Source of the DNA: Ruminococcaceae bacterium UBA3751 | GTDB lineage: Bacteria > Bacillota > Clostridia > Oscillospirales > Acutalibacteraceae | Length of the DNA: 51,106 bases | Reading direction: 5' to 3' | NCBI GenBank assembly: GCA_002371215.1 | Contig: DFGL01000029.1 | Span: 1-51,106, forward strand | Shown here: positions 1 to 7,462 of the stretch, piece after piece | Layout of the letters: every line of letters starts with the position of its first letter | Position numbering within the stretch: the first letter of the stretch is position 1 | Translations under genes and position numbers: made by a program | The notes under the pieces: generated by a model | Told to the model about the DNA's origin: nothing | The model's database searches: none | What the model saw: the letters and a program-made list of their open reading frames with translations, nothing else

Positions 1-21
1 GTCAAATAACGGCTGACAAAT

Positions 22-108
22 GCAGGAGTGGCGGAATTGGCAGACGCGCAGGCTCCAGGTGCCTGTGGTCGCCAGATCGTGTGGGTTCAAGTCCCATCTC
101 CTGCACCA
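22..108 (+). tRNA. tRNA-Leu, anticodon CAG
   Basis: A full class II tRNA cloverleaf with encoded CCA. The acceptor stem GCAGGAG (22-28) pairs with CTCCTGC (98-104), the discriminator is A, and there is a long variable arm and a T arm with TTCAAGT. The anticodon stem CAGGC/GCCTG encloses the loop TCCAGGT, giving anticodon CAG (reads CUG). Position 33, almost always U in tRNAs, is C here. A perfect terminator follows at once. The last 26 bases recur, split by an insertion, at 271-412. Confidence 0.95.
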
Positions 109-112
109 AAAA

Positions 113-150
113 GAGTTCAGACACCTTTAGGTGTTTGGGTTCTTTTCTTT
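113..150 (+). terminator. Rho-independent terminator of tRNA-Leu
   Basis: A 13-bp stem (113-125 with 130-142, including G-U pairs) and a 4-base loop are followed by TTTT-C-TTT. It starts 4 bases after the tRNA CCA and fits a tRNA terminator. Repeat element copy 1 begins inside its T tract. Confidence 0.85.
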
Positions 151-268
151 ATGATGGGACTTGAAACGAACTCCAAGAGCGGCGCAGAAAGTGCCGCGAT
201 TGGGAGAAAGCTCCGGTGGAGCTTTCGATAGTTGAGAAGAAAGTCCCATCTCTTTTTACATAATTGAT
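147..268. repeat. Small palindromic repeat element, copy 1
   Basis: The left 21 bases (147-167) are identical to 2296-2316, and the right 46 bases (223-268) match 2462-2507 with one difference. The middle differs between copies. Inside the ends lies a 10-bp inverted repeat, GATGGGACTT (153-162) and AAGTCCCATC (241-250), which is also the T-arm sequence of the upstream tRNA-Leu. The centre holds further hairpins, such as AAAGCTCC/GGAGCTTT near 208-226. Conserved ends with a variable hairpin centre suggest a MITE-like, non-autonomous element; that is inference. Confidence 0.7.
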
Positions 269-270
269 AT

Positions 271-412
271 GGGTTCAAGTCAACGACCAACGGTGCCCAA
301 AATTATTGCGCTCGCCCGATACGGCGGCTTATAATTTTGACCGTTCGGCAGTTCTTTTTGCTCCCTTCTTCTCGCACCGCGAGCGGTCGCAAACGAACCA
401 TCCCCTGCACCA
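271..412 (+). repeat. Split tRNA-Leu 3'-end duplicate with a 116-bp insert
   Basis: GGGTTCAAGTC (271-281) and CCATCCCCTGCACCA (398-412) together rebuild the T arm and acceptor end of the intact tRNA at 83-108, with one difference. They are separated by 116 bases (282-397). The insert is present again in inverted orientation at 2317-2432, by eye about four-fifths identical. A duplicated tRNA 3' end is the usual scar of integration at a tRNA gene (an attR-like remnant). The following real terminator at 441-466 may be the tRNA's original one. Confidence 0.7.
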
Positions 413-440
413 CCTAACTATCACTACTGTGATACAACGA

Positions 441-466
441 AAACCCCTTGATTTCAAGGGGTTTTT
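441..466 (+). terminator. Rho-independent terminator
   Basis: The perfect 10-bp stem AAACCCCTTG (441-450) / CAAGGGGTTT (455-464) with a 4-base loop is followed by TT. It sits 28 bases after the split tRNA 3' end and probably once ended the tRNA-Leu transcript. Confidence 0.75.
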
Positions 467-485
467 ACTTTATTGGCAGAAAAGC

Positions 486-526
486 AAAAGGGCAATGTGG
501 CAGGAAACAGCCATTTTGCCTTTTTT
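486..526 (+). terminator. Second terminator-like hairpin
   Basis: The stem 486-501 / 510-526 (about 15 bp, one U-U mismatch) ends in a run of six T. No plus-strand gene lies directly before it, so it may be a back-up terminator. It is followed by an unrelated inverted repeat, ATACTCCGTG (529-538) / CACGGAGTAT (561-570). Confidence 0.5.
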
Positions 527-572
527 ATATACTCCGTGCAAATCAACGGCTTTCAGTTTTCACGGAGTATAA

Positions 573-992
573 TGAGGAACAGAAAACGGGACTATTAAGT
601 CGCAATCTTTGAGTCTTTCGCTTTCATATGCAAATTCTTGATACTCTCATCATGAGATTCAATTACGATGCGCATATTATTCGCATGAATCAAAAAAACA
701 AAAACTTAATATTGAAAAGTCCGCATTTGTAGATTAATTTGACTTTTATTCCATTTATGGGTTTAATTATACCGTTGTTTGTCACGTCTTTTTACTCTGC
801 ATACTTTTCCTGCGTTTATACATGATTTTAAAAAAACACGGGAAAAAGTATACAGTTTTTGAGGGGAGTCACTGACCGGGGGGTATCATCACAAAAATGC
901 TTTTTCCAGAACAGCGGGCTGGGGCCTTCTGTTAAATAAGCCGTTTCAAACACTTACACGCTCTGTATAGGGTTACTATATTGGTCAATATT
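573..992. other. Gene-free stretch
   Basis: I see no convincing gene here. A minus-strand reading frame of 26 codons (595-675) exists but has no ribosome site and no recognisable product. The stretch is AT-rich with some local inverted repeats near 650-700, and shows no clear terminator for the minus-strand gene that ends at 993. Confidence 0.4.
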
Positions 993-2066
993 TTAGTCTG
1001 CTACTGAGTATTCAGCTGTATATTCTATCTGATACTTATCTAAATCTATTTCTTTATCAAGGTAAAGATGAGTTGTAGCTTTTGCATTAGGATTCCAGTT
1101 ATCAATAGACCCTGTAGAACCAGAAACCACAATATTTCCATCTTTATCAAGAATATTTGCCTCTAAAAAGAAATATTCAAATTTTGTATCTGTTGTGTTT
1201 TTCAAAGTAAGAATATATGAGCTTGAACCATATTCAACATACTCCTTCTTATAGGTTATATCCCCAAGCATATTCTTGACTGAATTCTCTAACGCTAGTC
1301 GTTCTTCTGCCGCCTGAGAATCAGCTATTAAACCGTCCAAGGTGGATTGGTAAGAATCATCAACTTTCAAGCCATATTTATCAGTAAATTTTTTTATTAA
1401 TATTGTTCTTTGAGCATATATTTTTGACCACTGGGTGTCGTATTTTGAATAATCAATCGAATAGTATTTTAAAGATTCTTTTGCTGATTTCAGATATCCG
1501 ATATATGTATTTGCATCCTCTTGCAATTCGGAATTCTCAAAATCCTTGTTTTCGAATTCACATAAAATCTCGAGTTCAGCATCACAATAAGCGTTCATCG
1601 CCTTCTTTTCATCATATGATGTTTGACTCTCATATTCTTTATTTAAATCCCATCTTTTTTGCAACGATTTTTTAAGCGAACGCATAAATTGACCATCAAT
1701 AGTCAGTTCATATTCACATGATTTTGCTAATTCGTCAGAGTCTTTATATCCTTCAATTGATTTGAATTTTTCTAATGCTTTTTCAAAATTTTCAGAAGCA
1801 TATAATTCATTTGCTGTTTCGTATGTACGACTGTTTTTAGTTGCAAAAAAATAAACACCAACTCCAAATGCAATAGCAACAATTATTGATAAAACAATGA
1901 TAATAATTCTTTTCTTGCTTTTTGGAGAAGTCACTTTCTTTTCACTGTCTGTAGATTCATTTTCCTTGGTTGAATCTTCTGTTGAAATGGAAAAGTTATA
2001 ACCACAGTTATTACAAAAATTGGAATTATCGTCCAACTCTTTACTGCATTTTGGGCATTCTTTCAT
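993..2066 (-). CDS. Zinc-ribbon single-pass membrane protein
   Basis: This 357-residue protein begins with a zinc ribbon (CPKC at residues 4-7, CNNC at 18-21), a common N-terminal module of Firmicutes membrane proteins. A charged linker, rich in S, E and K, and one membrane helix (about 53-74) follow. The likely extracellular part starts with a TPR-like helix pair (about 84-115, with a GYKDSDEL motif seen in such repeats) and a helical region. It ends in a beta-rich domain (about 270-357) resembling FxLYD-type or DUF4352-like domains. The ribosome site AAAGGAGA lies 8 bases before the ATG. Topology suggests a cytosolic sensor ribbon with an outside stalk; the actual function is unknown. It is separated from both neighbours and probably forms its own transcript. 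Confidence 0.8.
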   Translation of the reverse strand: MKECPKCSKELDDNSNFCNNCGYNFSISTEDSTKENESTDSEKKVTSPKSKKRIIIIVLSIIVAIAFGVGVYFFATKNSRTYETANELYASENFEKALEKFKSIEGYKDSDELAKSCEYELTIDGQFMRSLKKSLQKRWDLNKEYESQTSYDEKKAMNAYCDAELEILCEFENKDFENSELQEDANTYIGYLKSAKESLKYYSIDYSKYDTQWSKIYAQRTILIKKFTDKYGLKVDDSYQSTLDGLIADSQAAEERLALENSVKNMLGDITYKKEYVEYGSSSYILTLKNTTDTKFEYFFLEANILDKDGNIVVSGSTGSIDNWNPNAKATTHLYLDKEIDLDKYQIEYTAEYSVAD

Positions 2067-2258
2067 AAATATAATCTCCTTTAAAAATCTGTGATTTTGT
2101 GATTTACTACTAATACATTTATTAATATATCATATTGTGGCATTTAATACAATATACAATTTGTTAAGTTGTTGCCGATTTCCTTTTTGCAACCCCCAAA
2201 CAAAAAATGCAACCCCTTCAAAAAAGTTGCATTGTATCAATCTGATATAACTTTGCCA
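2067..2258. other. Intergenic stretch with promoter region of the 993-2066 gene
   Basis: The stretch is AT-rich. It contains two GCAACCCC copies and a small GCAAC...GTTGC hairpin near 2208-2232. No gene is visible. The promoter for the minus-strand zinc-ribbon gene must lie here, but I see no clear -35/-10 pair. Confidence 0.4.
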
Positions 2259-2299
2259 GAAAAGCCAAACTACCTTTCGGTAGTTTGGCTTTTCTCTTT
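2259..2299 (+). terminator. Strong terminator hairpin without an upstream gene
   Basis: A perfect 16-bp stem (2259-2274 / 2279-2294) with the stable loop TTTC is followed by a T-rich tract. No plus-strand gene precedes it, so it either ends a small unrecognised RNA or arrived with the adjacent repeat element. Copy 1 of that repeat also sits directly behind a terminator. Confidence 0.7.
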
Positions 2300-2507
2300 A
2301 TGATGGGACTTGAAACGGTTCGTTTGCGACCGCTGCCGGTGGCAGATGAAGGGAGCAATAAGAACTTAGCCGCGGTCAAAATTTTGAAACGCCGTATCGG
2401 GCGTTTGACAAAATTTTGGGTACCGCAATGCGGATAAACGTTTCCTATAAATAGTCTTTATTTTCGATAGTTGAGAAGAAAGTCCCATCTCTTTTTCCAT
2501 AATTGAT
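2296..2507. repeat. Small palindromic repeat element, copy 2
   Basis: This copy has the same left 21 bases and right 46 bases as copy 1 (147-268), including the GATGGGACTT (2302-2311) / AAGTCCCATC (2480-2489) inverted repeat. Its centre carries, at 2317-2432, the inverted copy of the 116-bp sequence found at 282-397. That centre can fold into a long stem built from CAAAATTTTG and GGCGTTT blocks near 2371-2426. The two repeat families are thus nested here but adjacent in copy 1, so they probably move or recombine independently. Confidence 0.7.
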
Positions 2508-2545
2508 TAGGATATTGGCGAATTTTTTCGTTTTTTCAAAAAGTT

Positions 2546-2573
2546 AAGGCTCGGAGCGTTAACTCCGAGCCTT
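2546..2573 (-). terminator. Terminator of the secreted protein gene at 2585
   Basis: The perfect 11-bp stem AAGGCTCGGAG (2546-2556) / CTCCGAGCCTT (2563-2573) lies 11 bases beyond the stop codon of the minus-strand gene. On that strand it is followed by AACTTTTTG. Confidence 0.8.
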
Positions 2574-2584
2574 GTTGTATTGTA

Positions 2585-4492
2585 TTATTTAACTTTAATC
2601 TTAACTGTTACGGTTTTAGTTTTCGCTTTGTAGTTTGCGTTACCGGCAGCCGTAACTTTTATTTTTACCTTGTATGTGCCTTTCTTTAAGCCCTTCTTAA
2701 CTGTAATCTTGCCTGTTTTTGAAACGGTGATTTTCTTATTGCCGCTTGACTTTTTATAGGTTACCTTGCCCTGCGCCTTGGAGACTGTTGCCCAGTTTTT
2801 AAGAGCGATAGTCTGATTCTTTTTCTTAAGCTTTGAATATTTTACGCTCGGCTTCTTCGCCTTAACTGTAAGGGTATTTGCGTACTTTGCAGTTTTTGAA
2901 ATCGTTTCTATTTTAAGCGTCTGGCCACAAACAGTACATTTATATACTCTTGTTCCCGTTGCTGTCGGAGTAGCCTTCTTAGTTACGGTTCCCTTGTCGG
3001 ACATATGCTTGCCTGTTGCAGCGATTGTTTCTGCATTAACTGTTGTTTCCTGCATTCCCGCTGAGTCTTTGAATACTTTGTTGCAGCCGGCACAGTAATA
3101 ATAGGCGTTTCTTCCCGGCTCGGCGCATGTCGGCGCTTTTGCCGCTACGGCGGACATCGTGTGGGTGTGAACAATTTCACCGTCCTTTAACCAGGCGGCA
3201 TAGAGAATAACGTTACCGTCATTCTTGCTGTACATATACTCTCTCAAAGCACTGTTCATTGAATAATCGCTTCCCGTTGGAACTACCAGCTCAGTATAGG
3301 CAGGGTCAGCATACCAGCCACCGAAATCAAAGCCCTCTCTGATAACGGGATGGTCTGAAAGCGTGAAATCAAAAGAGTATCTGCTGCCGGATGAAGATTT
3401 ATAATAATAATCGTAACGGGATGCTCCCCTTCCGTCTACCGTTCCGCTCATTGCGTTGAGCGTTAACGTGGTACCCTTGTAGTAATAAACTTCAACGATA
3501 ATAGGGTCAGTCTCGCTTCCATATTTCTTATGGTCGAATGTCCAGTTGAAATCCATAGCGCCATCGGCATAAAAACGGTAGGTTGAATAATATTTTTCGT
3601 TTTCATCAGACGTTCTTTCAATGTTATAGTTGCCTTCGCCCTCCGCTCTTACTCTCATTTCGTAAACGACATAGCCGTCTATCATCGGAGCAGAAATGTT
3701 AAACTCGGGACCTATATTTTTATATCCCTCATTGGGAGTATATGTAACGGATAAATCCTCCGTCCAGATTACAGTTGGATTAACAGTATTGGTTTTATTA
3801 ATTTCTTCAGTGGAATACTCTTTCCACTGACCGTCCTCTGCGTATCTGTAAACATACTGTACAGGATGATATTTAACGAGTTCAACATAGTCTATTATAG
3901 CTTGTTTCCAGTAACTTGCTTCACGAACAGGTTCGCAGGTATAATCAGCGGAGTATTCTACTGCGCCATTATCACCGCCTGCCCATCTGTCCTTAAACAT
4001 AACGGGAGCGTCCTCGACCATGATCTCGGTAATATATGTATGAACAACTTCGCTACCGAGCGTTACCGAGCCGGTGATTCTGAGAGGTCCGTATTTGTCG
4101 CCCTTTTTGAGTTCAAGCCAGCTACCGTTGCCGTTTCTGTCACTGAAATATAATCCGGGAAGCCCGTGACAACCGGAAGTGCCGGGATTCGGATCCACTT
4201 CGGGGATAATAACAAGTTTATCGCCCGGGTATAAGATTCCGACGCTTTGAAGATAGTTGGGGTCCCTGTGAACCGGCAGAGGATAATCCTCCTTATTCAA
4301 ATCAAGATAATAGGTAGTCGGCGTGCGCGGGTTAGCCGGTCCGCTTTGAAGTGAGGTCGCACCGGATAAATAATCAATATCAGAATACTTTGATGACTGA
4401 ACGGGTGAATCTGCCCAAGCGGTAAACGGGCTAACATAAAATACGGATAGCACCATCGAAAAAGCCAAAAGAGCTGACAAAACCTTTTTCAT
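2585..4492 (-). CDS. Secreted multi-domain protein with InlB-type repeat and lysine-rich C-terminal module
   Basis: This 635-residue protein has a typical signal peptide (MKKVLSALLAF..., cleavage near AWA). A reading frame extends 4 codons further to a GTG, but that GTG overlaps the GAGGAG ribosome site, so the ATG at 4492 is preferred. The middle region is unrecognised. Near 385-450 there is an InlB/Listeria-Bacteroides-type repeat (FGGWYADPAY, then LYAAW). A segment with paired cysteines (CAGC, CTVC) follows. The last 98 residues are a lysine-rich, beta-strand module nearly identical to that of the neighbouring gene at 4532 and to the orphan fragment at 7145. The module could bind cell-wall polymers. 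The role is probably cell-surface interaction; the substrate is unknown. Confidence 0.8.
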   Translation of the reverse strand: MKKVLSALLAFSMVLSVFYVSPFTAWADSPVQSSKYSDIDYLSGATSLQSGPANPRTPTTYYLDLNKEDYPLPVHRDPNYLQSVGILYPGDKLVIIPEVDPNPGTSGCHGLPGLYFSDRNGNGSWLELKKGDKYGPLRITGSVTLGSEVVHTYITEIMVEDAPVMFKDRWAGGDNGAVEYSADYTCEPVREASYWKQAIIDYVELVKYHPVQYVYRYAEDGQWKEYSTEEINKTNTVNPTVIWTEDLSVTYTPNEGYKNIGPEFNISAPMIDGYVVYEMRVRAEGEGNYNIERTSDENEKYYSTYRFYADGAMDFNWTFDHKKYGSETDPIIVEVYYYKGTTLTLNAMSGTVDGRGASRYDYYYKSSSGSRYSFDFTLSDHPVIREGFDFGGWYADPAYTELVVPTGSDYSMNSALREYMYSKNDGNVILYAAWLKDGEIVHTHTMSAVAAKAPTCAEPGRNAYYYCAGCNKVFKDSAGMQETTVNAETIAATGKHMSDKGTVTKKATPTATGTRVYKCTVCGQTLKIETISKTAKYANTLTVKAKKPSVKYSKLKKKNQTIALKNWATVSKAQGKVTYKKSSGNKKITVSKTGKITVKKGLKKGTYKVKIKVTAAGNANYKAKTKTVTVKIKVK

Positions 4493-4531
4493 ATAATTAA
4501 TCACTCCTCAAAACTATAAATGCTTTAATGC

Positions 4532-5599
4532 TTATTTTACTTTGATAGTAACCGTTACTGTTTTTATTTTAGCGTTGTAGTTTGCGTTGCCTGCGGCGGT
4601 AACCTTAATTTTTACTTTGTAAGTGCCTTTTTTCAGACCTTTTTTAACCGTAATCTTACCTGCTTTTGAAACGGTGATTTTCTTATTGCCGCTTGACTTT
4701 TTATATGTTACCTTGCCCTGCGCTTTTGAAACTTTTGCCCAGTTTTTAATAGAAACAGTCTGGTTTTTCTTTTTCAGAGCCGAATATTTAACGGATGGCT
4801 TTTTCGCTTTAACTTTCAATGTATTAGCCGCTTTTGATATCTTGAAAGTAAACTTCTTTATTCCCTCCATATAATCCCCGAGAAGCGTAACCTTAACAGA
4901 AGCTGTTCCTGCATTGAGATTATTTAAGTATTCAACCTTGTAGTATTCTTTATCAAGAGGTCCGTCATAGGTTGAAATGTTTACGCTCGGCTTTTTAGCT
5001 TTTCCGTCATAAACATAAGAGGCTTTAGCTATTGAAGCGGAAACCGGAAGGAGCGGCCATCCCATTTCCGTTTTTTGGCATTTTGAGCATTTAGCATAAG
5101 TACATCCGGCTTTTCCGAAGGTTGCCTTCTGAACGCCCTGAACCCAGTTATGCTTTCCGCCGTCTGTGCAAAGGTCCTCAAAAATCACGATGATTTTCTC
5201 AACGCAGCTCTTACCCTCGGCTATTCTGCTGCTGTTTATTGTTTTGGAAACAGTGAACTCAATCTGACCTGTTATGCTTTTTGTTTCGGCTTTTGAGAAC
5301 TCCGTTGAGTAGCTGGTGCCGCCGTCAATATCAGTATAAGAATGATTATCTGCCGTAAGGTCCGTTGTTCCGTCCTTGTCAAGGTCGAAAGTCTGACCCG
5401 AAGCTGAAATTGTGCCCTCGTCAGCCATTGCCTGAAGAGTTTCATAAATCGTCAGCGCTAAATCGTCAAAATATGTAACGCTGCCGTATTCAACATTTAT
5501 GTCAACTTCGCCATAGTTTTCTGATTCGGCAAGAGCAGTCATCGGCAAACAGGCAATAACAATAATAACGCTTAAAACTGTTGCTAAAAAATTTTTCAT
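4532..5599 (-). CDS. Secreted protein with Ig-like (MBG-type) domain and the same C-terminal module
   Basis: This 355-residue protein starts with a signal peptide (MKNFLATVLSVIIV..., cleavage after LAE/ALA). The ATG at 5599 has GGAGG 8 bases upstream, so the 10-codon longer frame is rejected. The N-terminal half is unrecognised and includes a short pair of cysteine motifs (CTYAKCSKC). Next comes an Ig-like domain of the MBG type (around 195-255: ASYVYDGKAKKP and an AGTASVKVTLLG strand). The last 98 residues (4532-4828) match the module of the gene at 2585. The two genes lie head to tail 39 bases apart and probably share a transcript. Function is likely surface display or adhesion. Confidence 0.8.
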   Translation of the reverse strand: MKNFLATVLSVIIVIACLPMTALAESENYGEVDINVEYGSVTYFDDLALTIYETLQAMADEGTISASGQTFDLDKDGTTDLTADNHSYTDIDGGTSYSTEFSKAETKSITGQIEFTVSKTINSSRIAEGKSCVEKIIVIFEDLCTDGGKHNWVQGVQKATFGKAGCTYAKCSKCQKTEMGWPLLPVSASIAKASYVYDGKAKKPSVNISTYDGPLDKEYYKVEYLNNLNAGTASVKVTLLGDYMEGIKKFTFKISKAANTLKVKAKKPSVKYSALKKKNQTVSIKNWAKVSKAQGKVTYKKSSGNKKITVSKAGKITVKKGLKKGTYKVKIKVTAAGNANYNAKIKTVTVTIKVK

Positions 5600-5699
5600 A
5601 GATTTTACCTCCAAAATATATATTTTCAATTATAATAATACCATTTGAAAGGTAAATGCAGTAGGTTAGTTTTGGGTCAGGTCAGCACAAAATAAGGAA

Positions 5700-5726
5700 A
5701 ATCCGCACAAAACTAATGTGCGGATT
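5700..5726 (-). terminator. Terminator overlapping the stop of the LuxR-type gene
   Basis: The perfect 9-bp stem AATCCGCAC (5700-5708) / GTGCGGATT (5718-5726) includes the last sense codons of the regulator gene. On the minus strand it is followed by TTCCTTATTTT, so the regulator and the downstream secreted proteins are likely transcribed separately. Confidence 0.65.
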
Positions 5727-7077
5727 CGTTATATAATGATAATAATTCGAGCCGATTTTTTGCGCCTGTTTTTTTCAAAAGATTGTGGATATGGAACTTA
5801 ACCGTGCTTTCGGAAACGAAAAGCTCTTCGGCAATTTCCTTGTTGGTTTTTTCCGAAATAAGCAATCTGAAAACCTCCCTTTCTCTCTGCGAGAGGTCAT
5901 GCTTAGAAGCAAAGGCATTAAAAATCTCTTTCTCGGATTTTTGCTTTACAGATTCAGGAACATACATTTTCTGATAAAAAATAAAGAACAGAAATACCGA
6001 CAATGCAAAGCATAGTGCGGCAATTATTACAAGAATCACCCGTTCATTGCGTAGCGCAATATTTAGTCCTGCTCCTAAGGAATCTCCGACTCTTCCGAAG
6101 AAAAGTCCTAAAGCCGCAAGAAAAAAAAGCTTGTTGTTTTTTGCAAAATCCGAAACAGCAATGAATCGAAATACGGAATAAAATCCGAACGCAAAGTAGC
6201 TCAGCGCCCAAAAAATCGTCAACGGAAGCGTTTCGCCCCTGAGAGCAAGGGTAATAAACGGAACTGCAAGCGACGCCAGAGCGCAAATTGCTCCGTTTTT
6301 TCTGCTTTTATCGCTGATAATTCCGGCAAAAATAAGACCTGCCGCATAAAGCATACGCGAAGATTCAATACCGAGTATCGCCTTTGCGTTAAGACTCTGA
6401 AAATAAAAGCCGATATTATTTAAGAGGCTGAAAGAAATAATCAGTAATACAAAGAGTATAAGTGTTTTACGGATTTCGGGTCTTACTGTAAGAGGCTGTA
6501 TGCGTTGTGCTGATTTCGAAATATCGTTTTTAATATTCAGACTAATTATAAGCGCGCTCAGAATCAAGCAGATTATCAGCGAGATATTAACAAAATACGC
6601 TGAAACAATATAAGACATCAGCCATGATATAATCGTTGAAAGAGCGTAGCCGATCCCGAAGGTTAGAGCAGTTTTATTCTTTTCAACCTCATCAGCCAGT
6701 CTGCACAGATAATATCCTGCCATAATTCCGCAAAGCAAACTGTTTAAAAATCCGAAAACGAGCGCGCCTGAAAGTGAGTGACTTATTGCTGAAGGTACAA
6801 GAAATAAAAAGTAAATGCCTACGGAAGTTATAAAAAGCCCTTTTGAAGAAATATTCCCATTTCCCTTCACAAATGAAAATATAAGTATTCCTGCCGCCTG
6901 GAGAAGATATCCGATAACCGTTGTCATTATATCAGACATTTCGTTATTGCTTAAGCTCCGCAGATTATAAAGCCATAAAAAGAAACCTGTTGAGCTCAGC
7001 AAAAAGCAGAGAAAAATATTAACTGCGTTTTTTACCGCCGCATTATTAGCCTTGTATAATAAGATAATTTTTTTCAT
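5713..7077 (-). CDS. Membrane-bound LuxR-type transcription regulator (MFS-like sensor)
   Basis: This 454-residue protein consists of about 12 hydrophobic helices (residues 18-385) in an MFS-like arrangement, followed by a C-terminal LuxR/GerE helix-turn-helix. The HTH signature LSQREREVFRLL, then NKEIAEELFVSESTVKFHI, sits at about residues 393-445. Such one-component regulators keep the DNA-binding domain tethered to a polytopic membrane part that presumably senses a ligand. The start ATG has only a weak ribosome site (GAAG). It lies directly upstream of the secreted protein genes at 2585-5599 and next to the orphan module fragment. Control of these surface proteins is plausible but is inference. 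Confidence 0.85.
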   Translation of the reverse strand: MKKIILLYKANNAAVKNAVNIFLCFLLSSTGFFLWLYNLRSLSNNEMSDIMTTVIGYLLQAAGILIFSFVKGNGNISSKGLFITSVGIYFLFLVPSAISHSLSGALVFGFLNSLLCGIMAGYYLCRLADEVEKNKTALTFGIGYALSTIISWLMSYIVSAYFVNISLIICLILSALIISLNIKNDISKSAQRIQPLTVRPEIRKTLILFVLLIISFSLLNNIGFYFQSLNAKAILGIESSRMLYAAGLIFAGIISDKSRKNGAICALASLAVPFITLALRGETLPLTIFWALSYFAFGFYSVFRFIAVSDFAKNNKLFFLAALGLFFGRVGDSLGAGLNIALRNERVILVIIAALCFALSVFLFFIFYQKMYVPESVKQKSEKEIFNAFASKHDLSQREREVFRLLISEKTNKEIAEELFVSESTVKFHIHNLLKKTGAKNRLELLSLYNESAH

Positions 7078-7144
7078 AAACTTCGATTCATTACCTTAAC
7101 AAATCACATCCACCAATTAAAGCGGCTGTGTTTTGTTTAGTTTT

Positions 7145-7324
7145 CTATTTTACTTTGATTGTTACCGTTACGGTTTTTGTTTTTGCATTATACGTACTGT
7201 TGCCAGCCGCTTTAACCTTTATTTTTACTTTATATGTTCCTTTTTTAAGACCTTTTTTAACTGTAATCTTACCTGCTTTTGAAACGATGATTTTCTTATT
7301 GCCGCTTGACTTTTTATTTGTAAC
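7145..7324 (-). pseudogene. Orphan fragment of the lysine-rich C-terminal module
   Basis: The minus strand encodes 59 codons and a stop that match the last 59 residues of the modules at 2585 and 4532 (KKSSGNKKI, KAGKITVKKGLKKGTYKVKI). The frame has no start codon or ribosome site and is closed upstream by a stop. Nothing resembling a signal peptide or an N-terminal domain remains. It is therefore the 3' remnant of a third paralogue, or a module left behind by recombination. Confidence 0.85.
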
Positions 7325-7393
7325 AATCCTTTCAAGATTTAATAGGTCGTTCTAATTATAATATATATCATATATTTATATTTGTAAATACAA

Positions 7394-7415
7394 AGGCGCG
7401 AATTTCTCCGCGCCT
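7394..7415 (-). terminator. Terminator of the zinc-ribbon gene at 7463
   Basis: The 7-bp GC-rich stem AGGCGCG (7394-7400) / CGCGCCT (7409-7415) is followed on the minus strand by TTGTATTT. It lies about 48 bases past the stop codon. Confidence 0.6.
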
Positions 7416-7462
7416 CCGAACATAAACAGACGGCTTCCCCAGCGTTGCCGCCTGAATATATC

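Noticed and set aside
264..572. Plus-strand frame of 102 codons
   Set aside because: It runs through the split tRNA repeat, a terminator and a second hairpin, and starts at TTG without a ribosome site.
595..675. Minus-strand frame of 26 codons (MRIVIESHDES...)
   Set aside because: No ribosome site and no recognisable product; kept only as a remark for the gene-free stretch.
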